In this document: positions 15,693-24,863 of the stretch, piece after piece
Numbering within the stretch: position 1 is the first letter of the stretch
Layout of the letters: the number at the start of each line of letters is the position of its first letter
Assembly: GCF_012641435.1 (NCBI RefSeq)
Contig: NZ_JABAIJ010000012.1
Location: 106,030-170,029, forward strand
DNA from: Rhizobium sp. P38BS-XIX
GTDB taxonomy: Bacteria; Pseudomonadota; Alphaproteobacteria; Rhizobiales; Rhizobiaceae
Reading direction: 5' to 3'
DNA: 64,000 nucleotides
The notes under the pieces: model-generated
Database searches by the model: none
What the model was told of the DNA's origin: nothing
What the model saw: the letters and a program-made list of their open reading frames with translations, nothing else
Program-made: the position numbers and the translations under genes

Positions 15693-17897
15693 TTACGTCG
15701 TGGGAGCGAGAAGCGGCGTGATCGATCTGCTTGCGAGGTTTATGCCTGCAGCCTGAAGTCTCTCCTTGTATCGACGGTTTATCTCGCGGCCGACACCCCA
15801 TTGCTGCAATGGAAGCGTCTTGACCGCGCCCTTCAGCACGACGCCATCGAGCCCGACCTGGTCCACTCCCCAGACATCGAAGGGTGCAACGATCTTGGAA
15901 GCGAAGCTGGAATCGGTCCGGATCTCCTCGCCAACCACCTTGAATATCCTTATGGCCTCTTCGATATCGGCCTGCACGTCGAGCGTGACGCTGACCGTAT
16001 AGACACCGAAGCCTCGTGAACGGTTCTTGATCGCCTTGATCGTCGAGAACGGGATGGAATGAAGCGCACCGTCACCATCGCGGATCTTGACCGTTCGGAT
16101 CGTCATGCCTTCGACGGTGCCGGCCCGGTCGCCGGTGTCCACGACGTCACCGATGGCGATCGTATCCTCCAGCAGCATGAAAAGACCGGTAATGACATCT
16201 TGGACAAGCTGCTGGGAGCCGAAGCCGACCGCAAGACCGACGACGCCGGCGCCCGCGATGAGCGGAGCGACATTGATGCCGATATTCGACAATACCCCGA
16301 TGATCGTCAAAGCCGAGAGAGCGACGAAGGCGACATTGCGCAGCAACGGCAGCAGCGTCATGACCCGGGCCGATCTCTGACGGTCCGTCGAAGGGGACAA
16401 GGCATCAGATATCCAGGCGTCCAGGATCACCCAAAGAGCCCACGTGACGAAGATCACCGACGCGATCGAGAATACGGACTGAAAGACCGACGCTCCGTCG
16501 TGGCTCGCCCAACCGATGATATCGAAACCCCAAAGACCAAGGCAGGCGATGACGGCACCCGCCGCGATCGCGAGCCTGACAAGCCGAAAGAGCAGGGAGC
16601 CGAAGCGATCGATGACGACCTCTCGCATTCTGGTGCGAAGGGGCCGCTTGCGCCTGTTCATCCGCGTGTTGAGGAAGCGCCCGAGGGCGGCAGACGCAAT
16701 AAGAGCGATGACGATGACGGCCACCGATACGAAGGATTGGCTGAGGAAGCTTCCGTTGCGGGCGCCGAACAGCCGTGCGAACACGTTGAGGACGACGAAA
16801 GCGATACCGAGCTGATGCCAATGCGCGGCCAGCCAGACCGTCGCGCGGTTCAACGATGTCGAATACTCGTCGATATGCCGCCCTCTGACAATCAGCGTTC
16901 GAACGGTGCGTCGATGGCGAAGAATGATGTAGAGCGCAAAGAGCGGCACCGCGAGATCAAGGATCAGCGAGGCGAGATCGGCGGTGGCCGGGCCGATGGC
17001 GATTCTGATTTCCGGAACATTGGCAAGCGAGCTGGCAACCGCGATCCCCGACAATAGGCCGACCAGTGGGGCGAGCCTTCTCTGGGCGTAAGCGACGACC
17101 CGCCAGCCCTTGGACCGCACGAGGAACAACAGGAGGCATGCCGTCAGCTCGGAGCTTGCGAGCGCAAAGGCGAAGGGAGACGTCAAAAGCACGAATATGG
17201 CACGCGCCTGCGAGCCGTAGTCCAGAAGGACGAACCACGCCGCCGCGACGATGAAGCACAGCAGCAGTGGCAGCAAGCCCAGCAGCGCACGAAAGGTTGC
17301 TTCGCGCACGAGGGAGGCGGAGCTGACGCTTTTCGCCAATCTCGAGCGGATGCGCCGACGAACCCGCATGAGAACGAATAGAGCAGCGGCCGTGATCAAG
17401 GCCCATCCGGCGACCGACTTGATACTGAAGGAGCGCAGGTTGCTTTCGGCGTCTGGCGCCGACAGCCGTGTCTCGATCTGCGCTTGAGCCTGGCCGATCT
17501 TGACATCGACCGGAGCGCCCAGCGCAGCCGTAGGCACGCGCTCCCCGAGTTCGCGAAAGGAGGCGACGAGGGCTGCAACGAGGCCTTGGCCCTGACCGGG
17601 CTCTTCGTCTGTCGTGCCCTTGTCAGCAGTTCCCGCCGCTTTCGCTGAACCGTTCTGCGAGGCTGGCGTCGCGGCGCTCTCTACCCGCAGTTTCTTGGTC
17701 TGCTCGATCTGTTCGATGAGCTGATTGCGAAGCTTGTCGTCCTTCATCACCTCGACGAGTGCCGCAAGCGGATCGGGAGCGGCAGGCTTTTCGGCGCTGG
17801 CTCCAGCGTTTGATACGGCCGAGGTTTGCTGCGCCATCGCAACACAGGCAAAAGAGAAAAACATCGCACATGCGAGCAAGAAATTTTTCAAAATCAT
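15693..17897 (-). CDS. MscS-type mechanosensitive channel with large N-terminal domain
   Basis: A 734-residue inner-membrane protein: signal-like segment, periplasmic region of about 150 residues rich in Ala and Gln, roughly ten hydrophobic helices, then the MscS core. Core landmarks are the glycine-rich pore helix (APLIAGAGVVGLAVGFG and QQLVQDVITGLFMLLED) near residue 545-580 and the beta domain (GTVEGMTIRTVKIRDGDG, then HSIPFSTIKAIKN). Length and layout resemble E. coli YbiO. It releases solutes on osmotic downshock. GGAG abuts the ATG; a TTG six bases later would be better spaced. Confidence 0.9.
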   Translation of the reverse strand: MILKNFLLACAMFFSFACVAMAQQTSAVSNAGASAEKPAAPDPLAALVEVMKDDKLRNQLIEQIEQTKKLRVESAATPASQNGSAKAAGTADKGTTDEEPGQGQGLVAALVASFRELGERVPTAALGAPVDVKIGQAQAQIETRLSAPDAESNLRSFSIKSVAGWALITAAALFVLMRVRRRIRSRLAKSVSSASLVREATFRALLGLLPLLLCFIVAAAWFVLLDYGSQARAIFVLLTSPFAFALASSELTACLLLFLVRSKGWRVVAYAQRRLAPLVGLLSGIAVASSLANVPEIRIAIGPATADLASLILDLAVPLFALYIILRHRRTVRTLIVRGRHIDEYSTSLNRATVWLAAHWHQLGIAFVVLNVFARLFGARNGSFLSQSFVSVAVIVIALIASAALGRFLNTRMNRRKRPLRTRMREVVIDRFGSLLFRLVRLAIAAGAVIACLGLWGFDIIGWASHDGASVFQSVFSIASVIFVTWALWVILDAWISDALSPSTDRQRSARVMTLLPLLRNVAFVALSALTIIGVLSNIGINVAPLIAGAGVVGLAVGFGSQQLVQDVITGLFMLLEDTIAIGDVVDTGDRAGTVEGMTIRTVKIRDGDGALHSIPFSTIKAIKNRSRGFGVYTVSVTLDVQADIEEAIRIFKVVGEEIRTDSSFASKIVAPFDVWGVDQVGLDGVVLKGAVKTLPLQQWGVGREINRRYKERLQAAGINLASRSITPLLAPTT

Positions 17898-18490
17898 CTC
17901 CTATATGGGCGGGTCTTCTCCCTGCGCAGTCGCCGCTCAGACGCTGCAGGCTTTCGTGCGACAACCGCTGCCAAACCATCCCGCGAATGGTTGAGACAGC
18001 ATGCGACACGCGCCATGTCACCAGAGTAGGTTAGAGCCTTCGACAGAAAGGCAAGGCTGATAAGACCAAAGAAATCCCTCGATGCGTTGTTTGCGACTTT
18101 TCCGGATCGGCCCGCAAGGGCACATCTTGGGCGCCTTAGCCAATGAGCGGAACGACCGCCAAAGCCCAGCATTGCGGGATTGCAATTCGACATCAAAGGC
18201 ACTCCCGTTCGAAAAGACGCTGGTCTGCCGAATCTATCGATCGTGCGTCACACATCCGCTGTCTGCCGCACCAATGCGGTCAAATCCGGCCATTCACCGG
18301 CGAGGCCGACTGTGCCACTGGGGAGATTGAGGGAACATTACGCCCAGATCAAAGGGCAGTGTTTTGAGCTGTCAGGACCGGCTCATCATGATCACGGTCA
18401 CGAAGATACCAAGTTGCGGAGTTGCCGACTTTTGAAGCTCGTCGGACGCCGCCGTTTATGAAACCAAACGGCGGCGGCGGATTACTGAGA
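17898..18490. other. 593-base intergenic region with one strong hairpin
   Basis: No convincing gene is seen on either strand. CGCCGCCGTTT (18447-18457) pairs perfectly with AAACGGCGGCG (18466-18476), an 11-bp stem with an 8-base loop just after the GST stop; it may end that transcript although no T-run follows. The rest shows no repeat or RNA gene I recognise. Confidence 0.4.
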
Positions 18491-19096
18491 TCAGAGGAGA
18501 TTTTCTTCCTTGAGCGCGGTCTGAACCTTTGAGCGTGCCATGACATTGTCGCGAAGCTTGAGAGCCTTCGGATAGGCGCTGAGATCGATCTTCAGCCCCA
18601 CGCCCCAACCGATGATGACTGCCGCATAGGCGTCGGGCTGGGTGAAATCTTCGCCGAGCCAATATGGCTGCCCTTCGGGCAACATGGCTTCGAGCTGCTT
18701 CATGCGGCGATTGATGTTGGCAATGACGCCGGCCTTCGCCTCTTCGGTCAGGCTCGGCGCAAACAGGCCGCTGAACGCAACATGCAGGTCGTTGCAAAAG
18801 CCAAGTGCTTCCTGCAGTCGAGCGCGCTCAACCGAGCCATAGGCCGGCTTGAAAGCCGCGACATCGCAGTGGTCGCCGATATATTGCAGGATCGCAGCGT
18901 TCTGGGTGATGACGACGCCCGGCGCAACTTCGAGGGCCGGAACGGCACCACGCGGATTGATAGCCAGATAGTCCGTATCATGTTCGGTCTTTTTCGTCTT
19001 CAGATCGACCGCCTCGAGCTGATAGGTCAGCCCGGCTTCACTCAACATGATGTGCGGCGCAAGCGAGCACGCGCCAGCCTTGTAGTACAATTTCAC
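18491..19096 (-). CDS. Glutathione S-transferase (GstA-like)
   Basis: A 201-residue cytosolic GST. It begins VKLYYKAGACSLAPHIMLSE with the Cys10-type active site of bacterial beta GSTs, then NPRGAVPALEV and the SNAIL-like TQNAAILQYIGD, and a helical C-terminal domain ending YWLGEDFTQPDAYAAV. I prefer the GTG at 19096 because GGGGAG precedes it at normal spacing and homologs start MKLYY; an ATG at 19111 is the alternative. It conjugates glutathione to electrophiles. It is a single gene, divergent from nothing, with an HxlR regulator further upstream on the same strand. Confidence 0.9.
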   Translation of the reverse strand: MKLYYKAGACSLAPHIMLSEAGLTYQLEAVDLKTKKTEHDTDYLAINPRGAVPALEVAPGVVITQNAAILQYIGDHCDVAAFKPAYGSVERARLQEALGFCNDLHVAFSGLFAPSLTEEAKAGVIANINRRMKQLEAMLPEGQPYWLGEDFTQPDAYAAVIIGWGVGLKIDLSAYPKALKLRDNVMARSKVQTALKEENLL

Positions 19097-19237
19097 CAGA
19101 AATCTCCCCATGGTTCGAAACGAATGGCTTCTACCAATTCGGGCGCACGGAACAATGAACGGTTGCTACAAATCTTCGTGTATGGCGAAACATCGAGTGC
19201 CGTCAGCGGGCATCAAGCGCCAGCCAATTGAGGTCCT

Positions 19238-19627
19238 CTAGGAAGCGTCCGGAGCAACCCCGACACGGCTTGACTGCCATGACAGCAGCGCGTCGAGCGC
19301 CGGGCACAGGGATTGCCCCCATTCGGTCAGCGAATATTCGACCTTGGGCGGCACTTCCGGATAAACGGTACGGTGAACCATTCCATCCGCCTCCATCTGG
19401 CGGAGCTGCTGGATCAACATTTTCTGCGAGACTGCGGGGATTGCCCGCTCGAGATCCGAAAATCGCAACGTGTTTCCACCGAAGAGGTGAAACAGGATCG
19501 TCAGTTTCCACCGACCCTCGATCAGTTGAATTGCCCGTTGAACACCTTCGGCAGCCGTATCGCGTGTATAATCGTGAGAGGGCTTACTTTCAGGTAAGTC
19601 CCTTACATTTTTGTCAGTTCTTGTCAT
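19238..19627 (-). CDS. HxlR family transcriptional regulator
   Basis: A 129-residue winged-helix protein with the HxlR pattern: AIQLIEGRWKLTILFHLF near residue 33, LRFSDLERAIPAVSQKML and LIQQLRQMEADGMVHRTVY, then VEYSLTEWGQSLCPALDAL. A GAGG site precedes the ATG. It is divergent from the SDR at 19823 with about 195 bases between, the usual layout for an HxlR that represses a neighbouring oxidoreductase in response to an electrophile or quinone. Confidence 0.92.
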   Translation of the reverse strand: MTRTDKNVRDLPESKPSHDYTRDTAAEGVQRAIQLIEGRWKLTILFHLFGGNTLRFSDLERAIPAVSQKMLIQQLRQMEADGMVHRTVYPEVPPKVEYSLTEWGQSLCPALDALLSWQSSRVGVAPDAS

Positions 19628-19822
19628 CTGGCCTCGCTGTCACGATCTCCTCCTCGACACAACAAGAGCAGGAGCCTTCGATGTCAATAAGCTTGTCTGC
19701 GGCAAGCGCTGATCCCGTCAAACGATGCGAGCCGGGAGCGAGTTGGCGTTTGCCGAGTGCACAATCCTCAGCAAGACGCTCCTCCCCTTGAACACCCTCA
19801 AATTCCCAATGGAGATGACCCC

Positions 19823-20605
19823 ATGAGTTTCGATCTTGGACTGCAGAACACCCGTGCTCTGGTGACAGGAGGCACGAAAGGAACCGGCGCTGCAATCGTC
19901 GATGCTCTGGCAAACGCCGGTGCACAGGTGATCGCAACAGCGCGCTCAATTCCCGCTGATGCAAGGAAAGGCGTTCATTTTATTGCCGCCGACGTGGCGA
20001 CATCGGAAGGTTGCGCTGCCGTCGCCGACGGTGTGCTTGCCGCCTTCGGCGGCGTCGATATCATTGTACACGTCGTTGGCGGCTCCTCTGCACCAGGGGG
20101 AGGTTTCGCCGCACTGAACGACGAAATCTGGCTCAGGGAACTCAATCTCAACTTGATGCCGGCCGTTCGTCTCGACCGCGCGCTTTTGCCTGGCATGATT
20201 GCGCAAGGTTCAGGCGTGATCGTTCACGTCACATCCATCCAACGTGCCCTACCCCTCCCGGAGGCCACCACGGCCTATGCGGCGGCAAAGGCTGCTCTTT
20301 CGACCTACAGCAAGAGCCTGTCGAAGGAAGTCTCACCGAAGGGAATTCGGGTGGTCCGGGTCGCGCCCGGCTGGATCGAGACCGACGCTGCGGTCGCGCT
20401 TGCAGAACGTTTGGCGGAGCAGGCACGAACAGATTACGACGGTGGAAAGAAGATCATCATGGATGCCCTGGGCGGGATCCCCCTTGGACGACCGGCCAAG
20501 CCATCCGAAGTGGCCGACCTGATCGGCTTTATCGTGTCACCGCGCGCCGGCGCGATAACCGGAACTGAATTCGTCATCGATGGCGGCACAATTCCCACGG
20601 TTTGA
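19823..20605 (+). CDS. SDR family oxidoreductase divergent from HxlR
   Basis: A 260-residue SDR with a modified cofactor loop (VTGGTKGTGAAIVDAL), IIVHVVGGSSAP in place of NNAG, catalytic Ser in HVTSIQ, YAAAK near 160 and FVIDGGTIPTV at the end. GGAGATG sits at good spacing before the ATG at 19823, so the in-frame codons upstream are not used. The HxlR regulator at 19627 is probably its repressor. A reductase of an unidentified carbonyl compound. Confidence 0.88.
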   Translation: MSFDLGLQNTRALVTGGTKGTGAAIVDALANAGAQVIATARSIPADARKGVHFIAADVATSEGCAAVADGVLAAFGGVDIIVHVVGGSSAPGGGFAALNDEIWLRELNLNLMPAVRLDRALLPGMIAQGSGVIVHVTSIQRALPLPEATTAYAAAKAALSTYSKSLSKEVSPKGIRVVRVAPGWIETDAAVALAERLAEQARTDYDGGKKIIMDALGGIPLGRPAKPSEVADLIGFIVSPRAGAITGTEFVIDGGTIPTV

Positions 20606-20608
20606 GGT

Positions 20609-20671
20609 GAGGCGCTCGCGAGCGCAGCCTCTCTGCGCCAAGCAGATCCACCGCGCTTTAGGCGGTGGATC
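20609..20671. terminator. Convergent hairpins between SDR and LacI genes
   Basis: GAGGC (20609-20613) and GCCTC (20627-20631) enclose the palindrome CTCGCGAG just after the SDR stop. GATCCACCGC (20645-20654) pairs perfectly with GCGGTGGATC (20662-20671) with the LacI stop codon in the loop. Together they probably stop transcription from both sides. Neither has a long T-run. Confidence 0.5.
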
Positions 20672-21650
20672 CCCGCAAGGTCAATTCGGGCCTGATGACG
20701 ATGCTATGCTGTATGAACTTGCCATCGATGCGGTCCAGCAGCATCCGCATGCTGAGCTGACCTATGCTGTATTTGTCGACATGCAGCGTCGAAAGCTTGG
20801 GCCGCACCAATTCGCCGAGCGAGATGCCGTCAAAGCCGATGATGCTGACATCGTGGGGCACCGACAGCCCAAGCTCTTCGCATGTTTGCAGAGCACCGAC
20901 CGCATTCAGATCGTTGTAGCAGATGATGCCGTCGATATCGGGAGAACTGGTCAGAATGCCCTTGCTGGCGGCCGCCCCGCCCGCCACATCGGGATTGCAA
21001 TGAACGACGGCCACAGGCTCGGCCCCCAAGGCTTCAAACGCTGTCTTTACGCCTTCAAGCCGCTCGGCAGCCCCGCGCGACGTGGTAGGACCGGCCAGTA
21101 TGGCAATGCGGCGCCGATCCGTTTGCCATAGATGTCGTGCCGCATCGGCAGCACCGGTCCGATAATCGATCATGATGCTGCCTGCAATTGCCGGGGCAAC
21201 GCTGCGGTTGACAAGGACTGCCGCTTTATAGGCCTGCAACGCTTTAATGAGAGGTTGTTCCGGCAGTCTTGCGCTACACCAGACGATGCCATCGACACGC
21301 TGACTTTCCAGAATTTGCATCAGATCGATTTCACGCTTTGCGCTCTCATCGACGTTGCAGAGCAAAAGATTGTAGCCATTCTGCATCGCGACGCTCTCGA
21401 TGCCCCTGATGATCTCGGGAAAAAACGGATTGGATATATCCGGCACCAGCACCCCAACAATCCGGGATTTGTCCGACTTCAGTCCCCGTGCCAAGGCGTT
21501 CGGACGATAGTTCAGCTCGTCGGCGATTTGGCGAATGCGCTCGCACGTGTCCGGGCTTGCCCCGCCGCGCCCGTTTAAAACTCGCGACACCGTCATCGGC
21601 GAAACGCCCGCCGCGCGAGCAACATCTGATAGCTTCGTTTTGCCCATCAT
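20658..21650 (-). CDS. LacI family repressor of the iduronoside operon
   Basis: A 330-residue LacI-type regulator. The HTH is KLSDVARAAGVSPMTVSRVL at residues 5-24, with the hinge helix YRPNALARGLKSDKS near 50. The sugar-binding core follows (IVGVLVPDISNPFFPEIIRG, DGIVWCSARLPEQ, IDGIICYNDLNAVGAL, VSIIGFDGISLGELVRPKL). It is divergent from the eight-gene import and catabolic operon; palindromic sites lie in the 200 bases between. The ATG at 21650 is followed by a second at 21647. It is expected to repress the operon until a sugar acid or oligosaccharide binds; the inducer is not known. Confidence 0.93.
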   Translation of the reverse strand: MMGKTKLSDVARAAGVSPMTVSRVLNGRGGASPDTCERIRQIADELNYRPNALARGLKSDKSRIVGVLVPDISNPFFPEIIRGIESVAMQNGYNLLLCNVDESAKREIDLMQILESQRVDGIVWCSARLPEQPLIKALQAYKAAVLVNRSVAPAIAGSIMIDYRTGAADAARHLWQTDRRRIAILAGPTTSRGAAERLEGVKTAFEALGAEPVAVVHCNPDVAGGAAASKGILTSSPDIDGIICYNDLNAVGALQTCEELGLSVPHDVSIIGFDGISLGELVRPKLSTLHVDKYSIGQLSMRMLLDRIDGKFIQHSIVIRPELTLRGSTA

Positions 21651-21674
21651 ATCCACCCGGAGCCATTTTCTTCA

Positions 21675-21687
21675 GTTAACGTTATCG
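21675..21687. promoter_or_regulatory. Candidate LacI operator near the repressor gene
   Basis: GTTAACGTTATCG at 21675-21687 contains the perfect palindrome TAACGTTA with the central CG typical of LacI-family operators. It matches 11 of 13 positions of the reverse complement of the element at 21807-21819. It lies 25 bases before the lacI-type start, suited to autoregulation. Confidence 0.5.
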
Positions 21688-21781
21688 CAGGAGAAATGCA
21701 ATCCATGGTGCTATCGTCCTGCGGAGATCCAATGATTTACTGGGGGATACGCCGATTATCGCGATATTTTCGCTCGGTTGA

Positions 21782-21822
21782 TTGACAAACAAATTTTGCT
21801 CTTCTACGTTATCGTTAACGTA
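21782..21822 (+). promoter_or_regulatory. Promoter with overlapping LacI operator for the ABC/GH39 operon
   Basis: TTGACA at 21782-21787 and TACGTT at 21805-21810 are 17 bases apart, a plausible sigma-70 promoter. The 18-base inverted repeat TACGTTATCGTTAACGTA (21805-21822, arms TACGTTA/TAACGTA) covers the -10 and start point, the position where a repressor blocks transcription. The SBP start codon is 28 bases further on, with GGGAGGA as ribosome-binding site. Confidence 0.6.
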
Positions 21823-21850
21823 CTATGGGAGTGGTACTTGGGAGGACATC

Positions 21851-23782
21851 ATGGTGAGAGCTAGACGGCTCGGTCCCTATGTGGGCGGGCTTGCGCTGAT
21901 GTTGGCGTGCAGCGTACTGACGCCCACAGGCACAGCAGCCCAACAGTTTTCCGAAGCGCCGGCCCTTGACGCTCAGGTCAAGGCCGGATCGCTGCCCGCC
22001 CTTCAGGACCGGCTGCCGAAGACGCCGCTCGTTGTGCAGCCGACAGAATCCGTCGGTCAGTATGGCGGAAACTGGCGCATGGCTATGATCGGCAGCTCCG
22101 ACACCCTGCTTGATCGGACCATCGGATATACAAGGCTGGTCCGCTGGGACCCGGCTTGGACGAAGATCGTTCCGGATCTTGCCGAAAGCGTCTCGGAAAA
22201 CGACAACGCCACGGAATTCGTCTTCAAGCTTCGCGAAGGCACGAAATGGTCCGACGGCACGCCGTTTACGGCCGACAATATCCTCTTCTGGTACAACGAT
22301 ATCCTGATGAACAAGGATATCACCCCGGCCGTGCCCAGCTGGCTCGTTGCCGGAGGCAAACCGGTCAAAGTCGAGAAGCGATCGGACACGGAAGTTGCCT
22401 TCGTTTTCGCAGCCCCGAACGGCCTGTTCCTGCCATCGATGGCGACCGTCGCCGGCTCCGATATCATCGCCGGGTCGGCCGAACAGTATCTCAAGCAGTT
22501 TCACAAGAAATATAATCCCGATGGCGTAGCAGCCCTTGCCAAGGCGCAGGGTGCGGCGGATTGGGTGCAGATGATCACCAACAAGATCATTCAGCCTAAT
22601 CGCTGGCGCGACGCGAGCCGTCCGGTGCTCGACCCCTGGAAGCTCGTGACCCCCTATTCCGGGACGTCACAGGTCGTGGCCGAGCGCAATCCCTATTATT
22701 ACAAGGTCGATCCGGCCGGCCACCAGCTGCCCTATATCGACAAGGTGACGCTGGACGTCGTCCAGGATCCGCAGGCGGTCGTTCTGAAAGCCATCAACGG
22801 CCAGATCGACATGCAGACGCAATATCTCGATTCGGTCGACGTGCGCCCCGTCATCGTCCAGAACCAGCAGCAGGGCGACTACAAGCTGTTCATCTCGCAG
22901 CCGGCCTGGTCGAACGCCATGCTGATCAATCTCAATCAGACGGACAAGAACCCGACGCTGCGCCGGGCTTTCGGCAGCAAGGATTTTCGCATCGGCCTCT
23001 CCTATGCCATCAATCGCGACGAGCTCAATCAGCTGATCTATGCCGGCGTCGCCGAGCCGTATCAGGGCGCCCCACGACCCGATACACAGCTCTATGACGA
23101 CGGCATGGCGCATCAATATACCGAATACAGCGTCGAGAAAGCCAACGAGCATCTCGATGCCGCAGGCCTCACGAAAAAAGACGCGCAAGGTTTCCGTCTC
23201 GACGCTGATGGTCATCGCATCTCTTTCCCGATCGACGTGCTGACCACCATGCCGCTGCAGATCGATGCGCTGGAACGCATCAAGGTCTACTGGGCCGCCG
23301 TCGGCATCGACATGCAGGTGCGGCCGGTCGAGCAATCGCTCGCCTTCGCGCGCCTACAGTCGAACGACGAGGACGCGCTGGTCTGGATCGGCGGCGGCGG
23401 ATACGACCTCCTCGGGCTTCTCGACCCGAAATGGTATGTGCCCTTCAGCAAGGAATCGAGCTACGCCACCGCCTGGGGACTTTACTACCAAGACCCCTCC
23501 GATCCGCACGGCGAGGAACCGCCGCCGATCATCAAGAAGCAGCAGGATCTCTATCGCCAGGTCCAGACTGCCAGCACGCTCAAGGAGCAGATGGAACTGA
23601 TGAAACAGGTTCTGGCCATCACCAAGGACCAGTTCTACATCATCGGAACCAACATGGATCCCGACAAGGTCGGCGTGGTCAGAAACAACATGCACAATGT
23701 GCCGGGGTCGATGCCGAACACGTTCTTTTACATGACCCCCGGGCCGACCAATCCGGAACAATACTACTTCTCCCAGAACTGA
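21851..23782 (+). CDS. ABC transporter substrate-binding protein, family 5 (oligosaccharide type)
   Basis: A 643-residue periplasmic binding protein with a signal peptide ending near GTAAQQ. Family 5 (Opp/Dpp) features are visible: TRLVRWDPAWTKIVPDLAES, FVFKLREGTKWSDGTPFTAD, VVAERNPYYYKVD and DFRIGLSYAINRDELNQ. The opening VGQYGGNWRMAM is typical of long family members that carry sugars or glycosides in rhizobia (such as AgpA) rather than peptides. First gene of an eight-gene operon ending in a glycoside hydrolase, so its ligand is probably an iduronate- or uronate-containing oligosaccharide. That ligand is inference. Confidence 0.9.
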   Translation: MVRARRLGPYVGGLALMLACSVLTPTGTAAQQFSEAPALDAQVKAGSLPALQDRLPKTPLVVQPTESVGQYGGNWRMAMIGSSDTLLDRTIGYTRLVRWDPAWTKIVPDLAESVSENDNATEFVFKLREGTKWSDGTPFTADNILFWYNDILMNKDITPAVPSWLVAGGKPVKVEKRSDTEVAFVFAAPNGLFLPSMATVAGSDIIAGSAEQYLKQFHKKYNPDGVAALAKAQGAADWVQMITNKIIQPNRWRDASRPVLDPWKLVTPYSGTSQVVAERNPYYYKVDPAGHQLPYIDKVTLDVVQDPQAVVLKAINGQIDMQTQYLDSVDVRPVIVQNQQQGDYKLFISQPAWSNAMLINLNQTDKNPTLRRAFGSKDFRIGLSYAINRDELNQLIYAGVAEPYQGAPRPDTQLYDDGMAHQYTEYSVEKANEHLDAAGLTKKDAQGFRLDADGHRISFPIDVLTTMPLQIDALERIKVYWAAVGIDMQVRPVEQSLAFARLQSNDEDALVWIGGGGYDLLGLLDPKWYVPFSKESSYATAWGLYYQDPSDPHGEEPPPIIKKQQDLYRQVQTASTLKEQMELMKQVLAITKDQFYIIGTNMDPDKVGVVRNNMHNVPGSMPNTFFYMTPGPTNPEQYYFSQN

Positions 23783-23794
23783 TCCGGGAGATCC

Positions 23795-23817
23795 GCCAGC
23801 CGGTTTGAACGGCTGGC
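23795..23817 (+). promoter_or_regulatory. Intra-operon stem-loop after the binding-protein gene
   Basis: GCCAGCCG (23795-23802) pairs perfectly with CGGCTGGC (23810-23817) with a 7-base loop and no T-run, 12 bases after the SBP stop. Such stem-loops stabilise the upstream message so the binding protein is made in excess over the permease. Confidence 0.6.
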
Positions 23818-23866
23818 CCTACGCTCAATCGAAAACCTGCGGCTGCAACAATGCGGAGCGCGAGCA

Positions 23867-24853
23867 ATGCTGTCTTTCATCATCAGACGAATCCTGTTCA
23901 TGATCCCGACCATGATCGTCATCTCCCTGGTGGCATTCATCGTCATCCAGCTGCCGCCAGGCGACTTCCTGACAGCGTTGACGGCTGAGAAAGCGGCCCA
24001 GAACGAGGTGCTGGACAACTCCGTGGTGCTGGCGCTGCGTGCCCAGTACGGTCTCGATCAGCCATGGTACATGCAATATTGGTACTGGATCAGCGGCATT
24101 GTCCTGCGCGGCGATTTCGGTCAGTCCTTCCAATGGAACATGCCGGTCTCCGGGCTCATCTGGGCTCGTCTCGGCCTGACCTTGATCGTCTCGGTGACGA
24201 CCCTGATTTTCGTCTGGCTGCTCTCCTTCCCGATCGGCGTTTACTCCGCTGCGCGGCAGCATTCCGTCGGCGACCTCGTCGCCACCTTCTTCGGCTTTCT
24301 CGGCCTTGCGATCCCCAACTTCCTGCTGGCGCTGATCTTGATGTACATCGCCTCACGCTATTTCGGAGCGGGCGTCGGCGGCCTGTTTTCACCCGCCTAT
24401 TCCAATGCCGAGTGGAGCTGGGGGCGGGTCCTCGATCTCGTCAAGCATTTATGGCTGCCGGTCATCGTGCTCGGTTCCTCCGGCATGGCAGCCCTCATCC
24501 GCATCATGCGCGCCAATCTGCTCGACGAACTCAACAAGCCTTATGTCGAAATGGCCCGCTCTCGCGGTGTGCATGAGATGAAGCTGCTGATGAAATATCC
24601 TGTCCGTGTCGCACTCAATCCGTTCGTTTCGACGATCGGCTGGGTCCTGCCGGCGCTGATATCGGGAGAGACGATCACCTCGATCGTTCTTAATCTGCCC
24701 ACGGCCGGGCCGCTGCTGCTGAAGGCGCTTTTCGCGCAGGATATGTATCTCGCCGGGGGCCTCATCCTGCTGCTTTCCGGCCTGACGCTTGTCGGAACGT
24801 TGCTTTCCGACATCCTGCTTGCCGTTCTCGACCCACGCATCCGTTATCGCTAG
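23867..24853 (+). CDS. ABC transporter permease (DppB/OppB type)
   Basis: A 328-residue inner-membrane permease with six hydrophobic helices. It starts MLSFIIRRILFMIPTMIVIS as DppB proteins do, and has FLTALTAEKAA, ALRAQYGLDQPWYMQYWYW and the EAA loop YVEMARSRGVHEMKLLMKY near residue 225, which contacts the ATPases. It ends LLSDILLAVLDPRIRYR. A GGAG site precedes the ATG. The stop is 10 bases before the next permease start. Confidence 0.93.
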   Translation: MLSFIIRRILFMIPTMIVISLVAFIVIQLPPGDFLTALTAEKAAQNEVLDNSVVLALRAQYGLDQPWYMQYWYWISGIVLRGDFGQSFQWNMPVSGLIWARLGLTLIVSVTTLIFVWLLSFPIGVYSAARQHSVGDLVATFFGFLGLAIPNFLLALILMYIASRYFGAGVGGLFSPAYSNAEWSWGRVLDLVKHLWLPVIVLGSSGMAALIRIMRANLLDELNKPYVEMARSRGVHEMKLLMKYPVRVALNPFVSTIGWVLPALISGETITSIVLNLPTAGPLLLKALFAQDMYLAGGLILLLSGLTLVGTLLSDILLAVLDPRIRYR

Positions 24854-24863
24854 GAGACAGCTC

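Noticed and set aside
16059..17057. A 332-residue frame on the forward strand
   Set aside because: Antisense to the MscS gene, very rich in Arg/Asp/Glu, typical of a shadow frame in high-GC DNA.
17898..18490. tRNA or small protein gene in the long gap before the MscS gene
   Set aside because: No T-loop-like sequence, no frame with a ribosome-binding site; only a hairpin remains.
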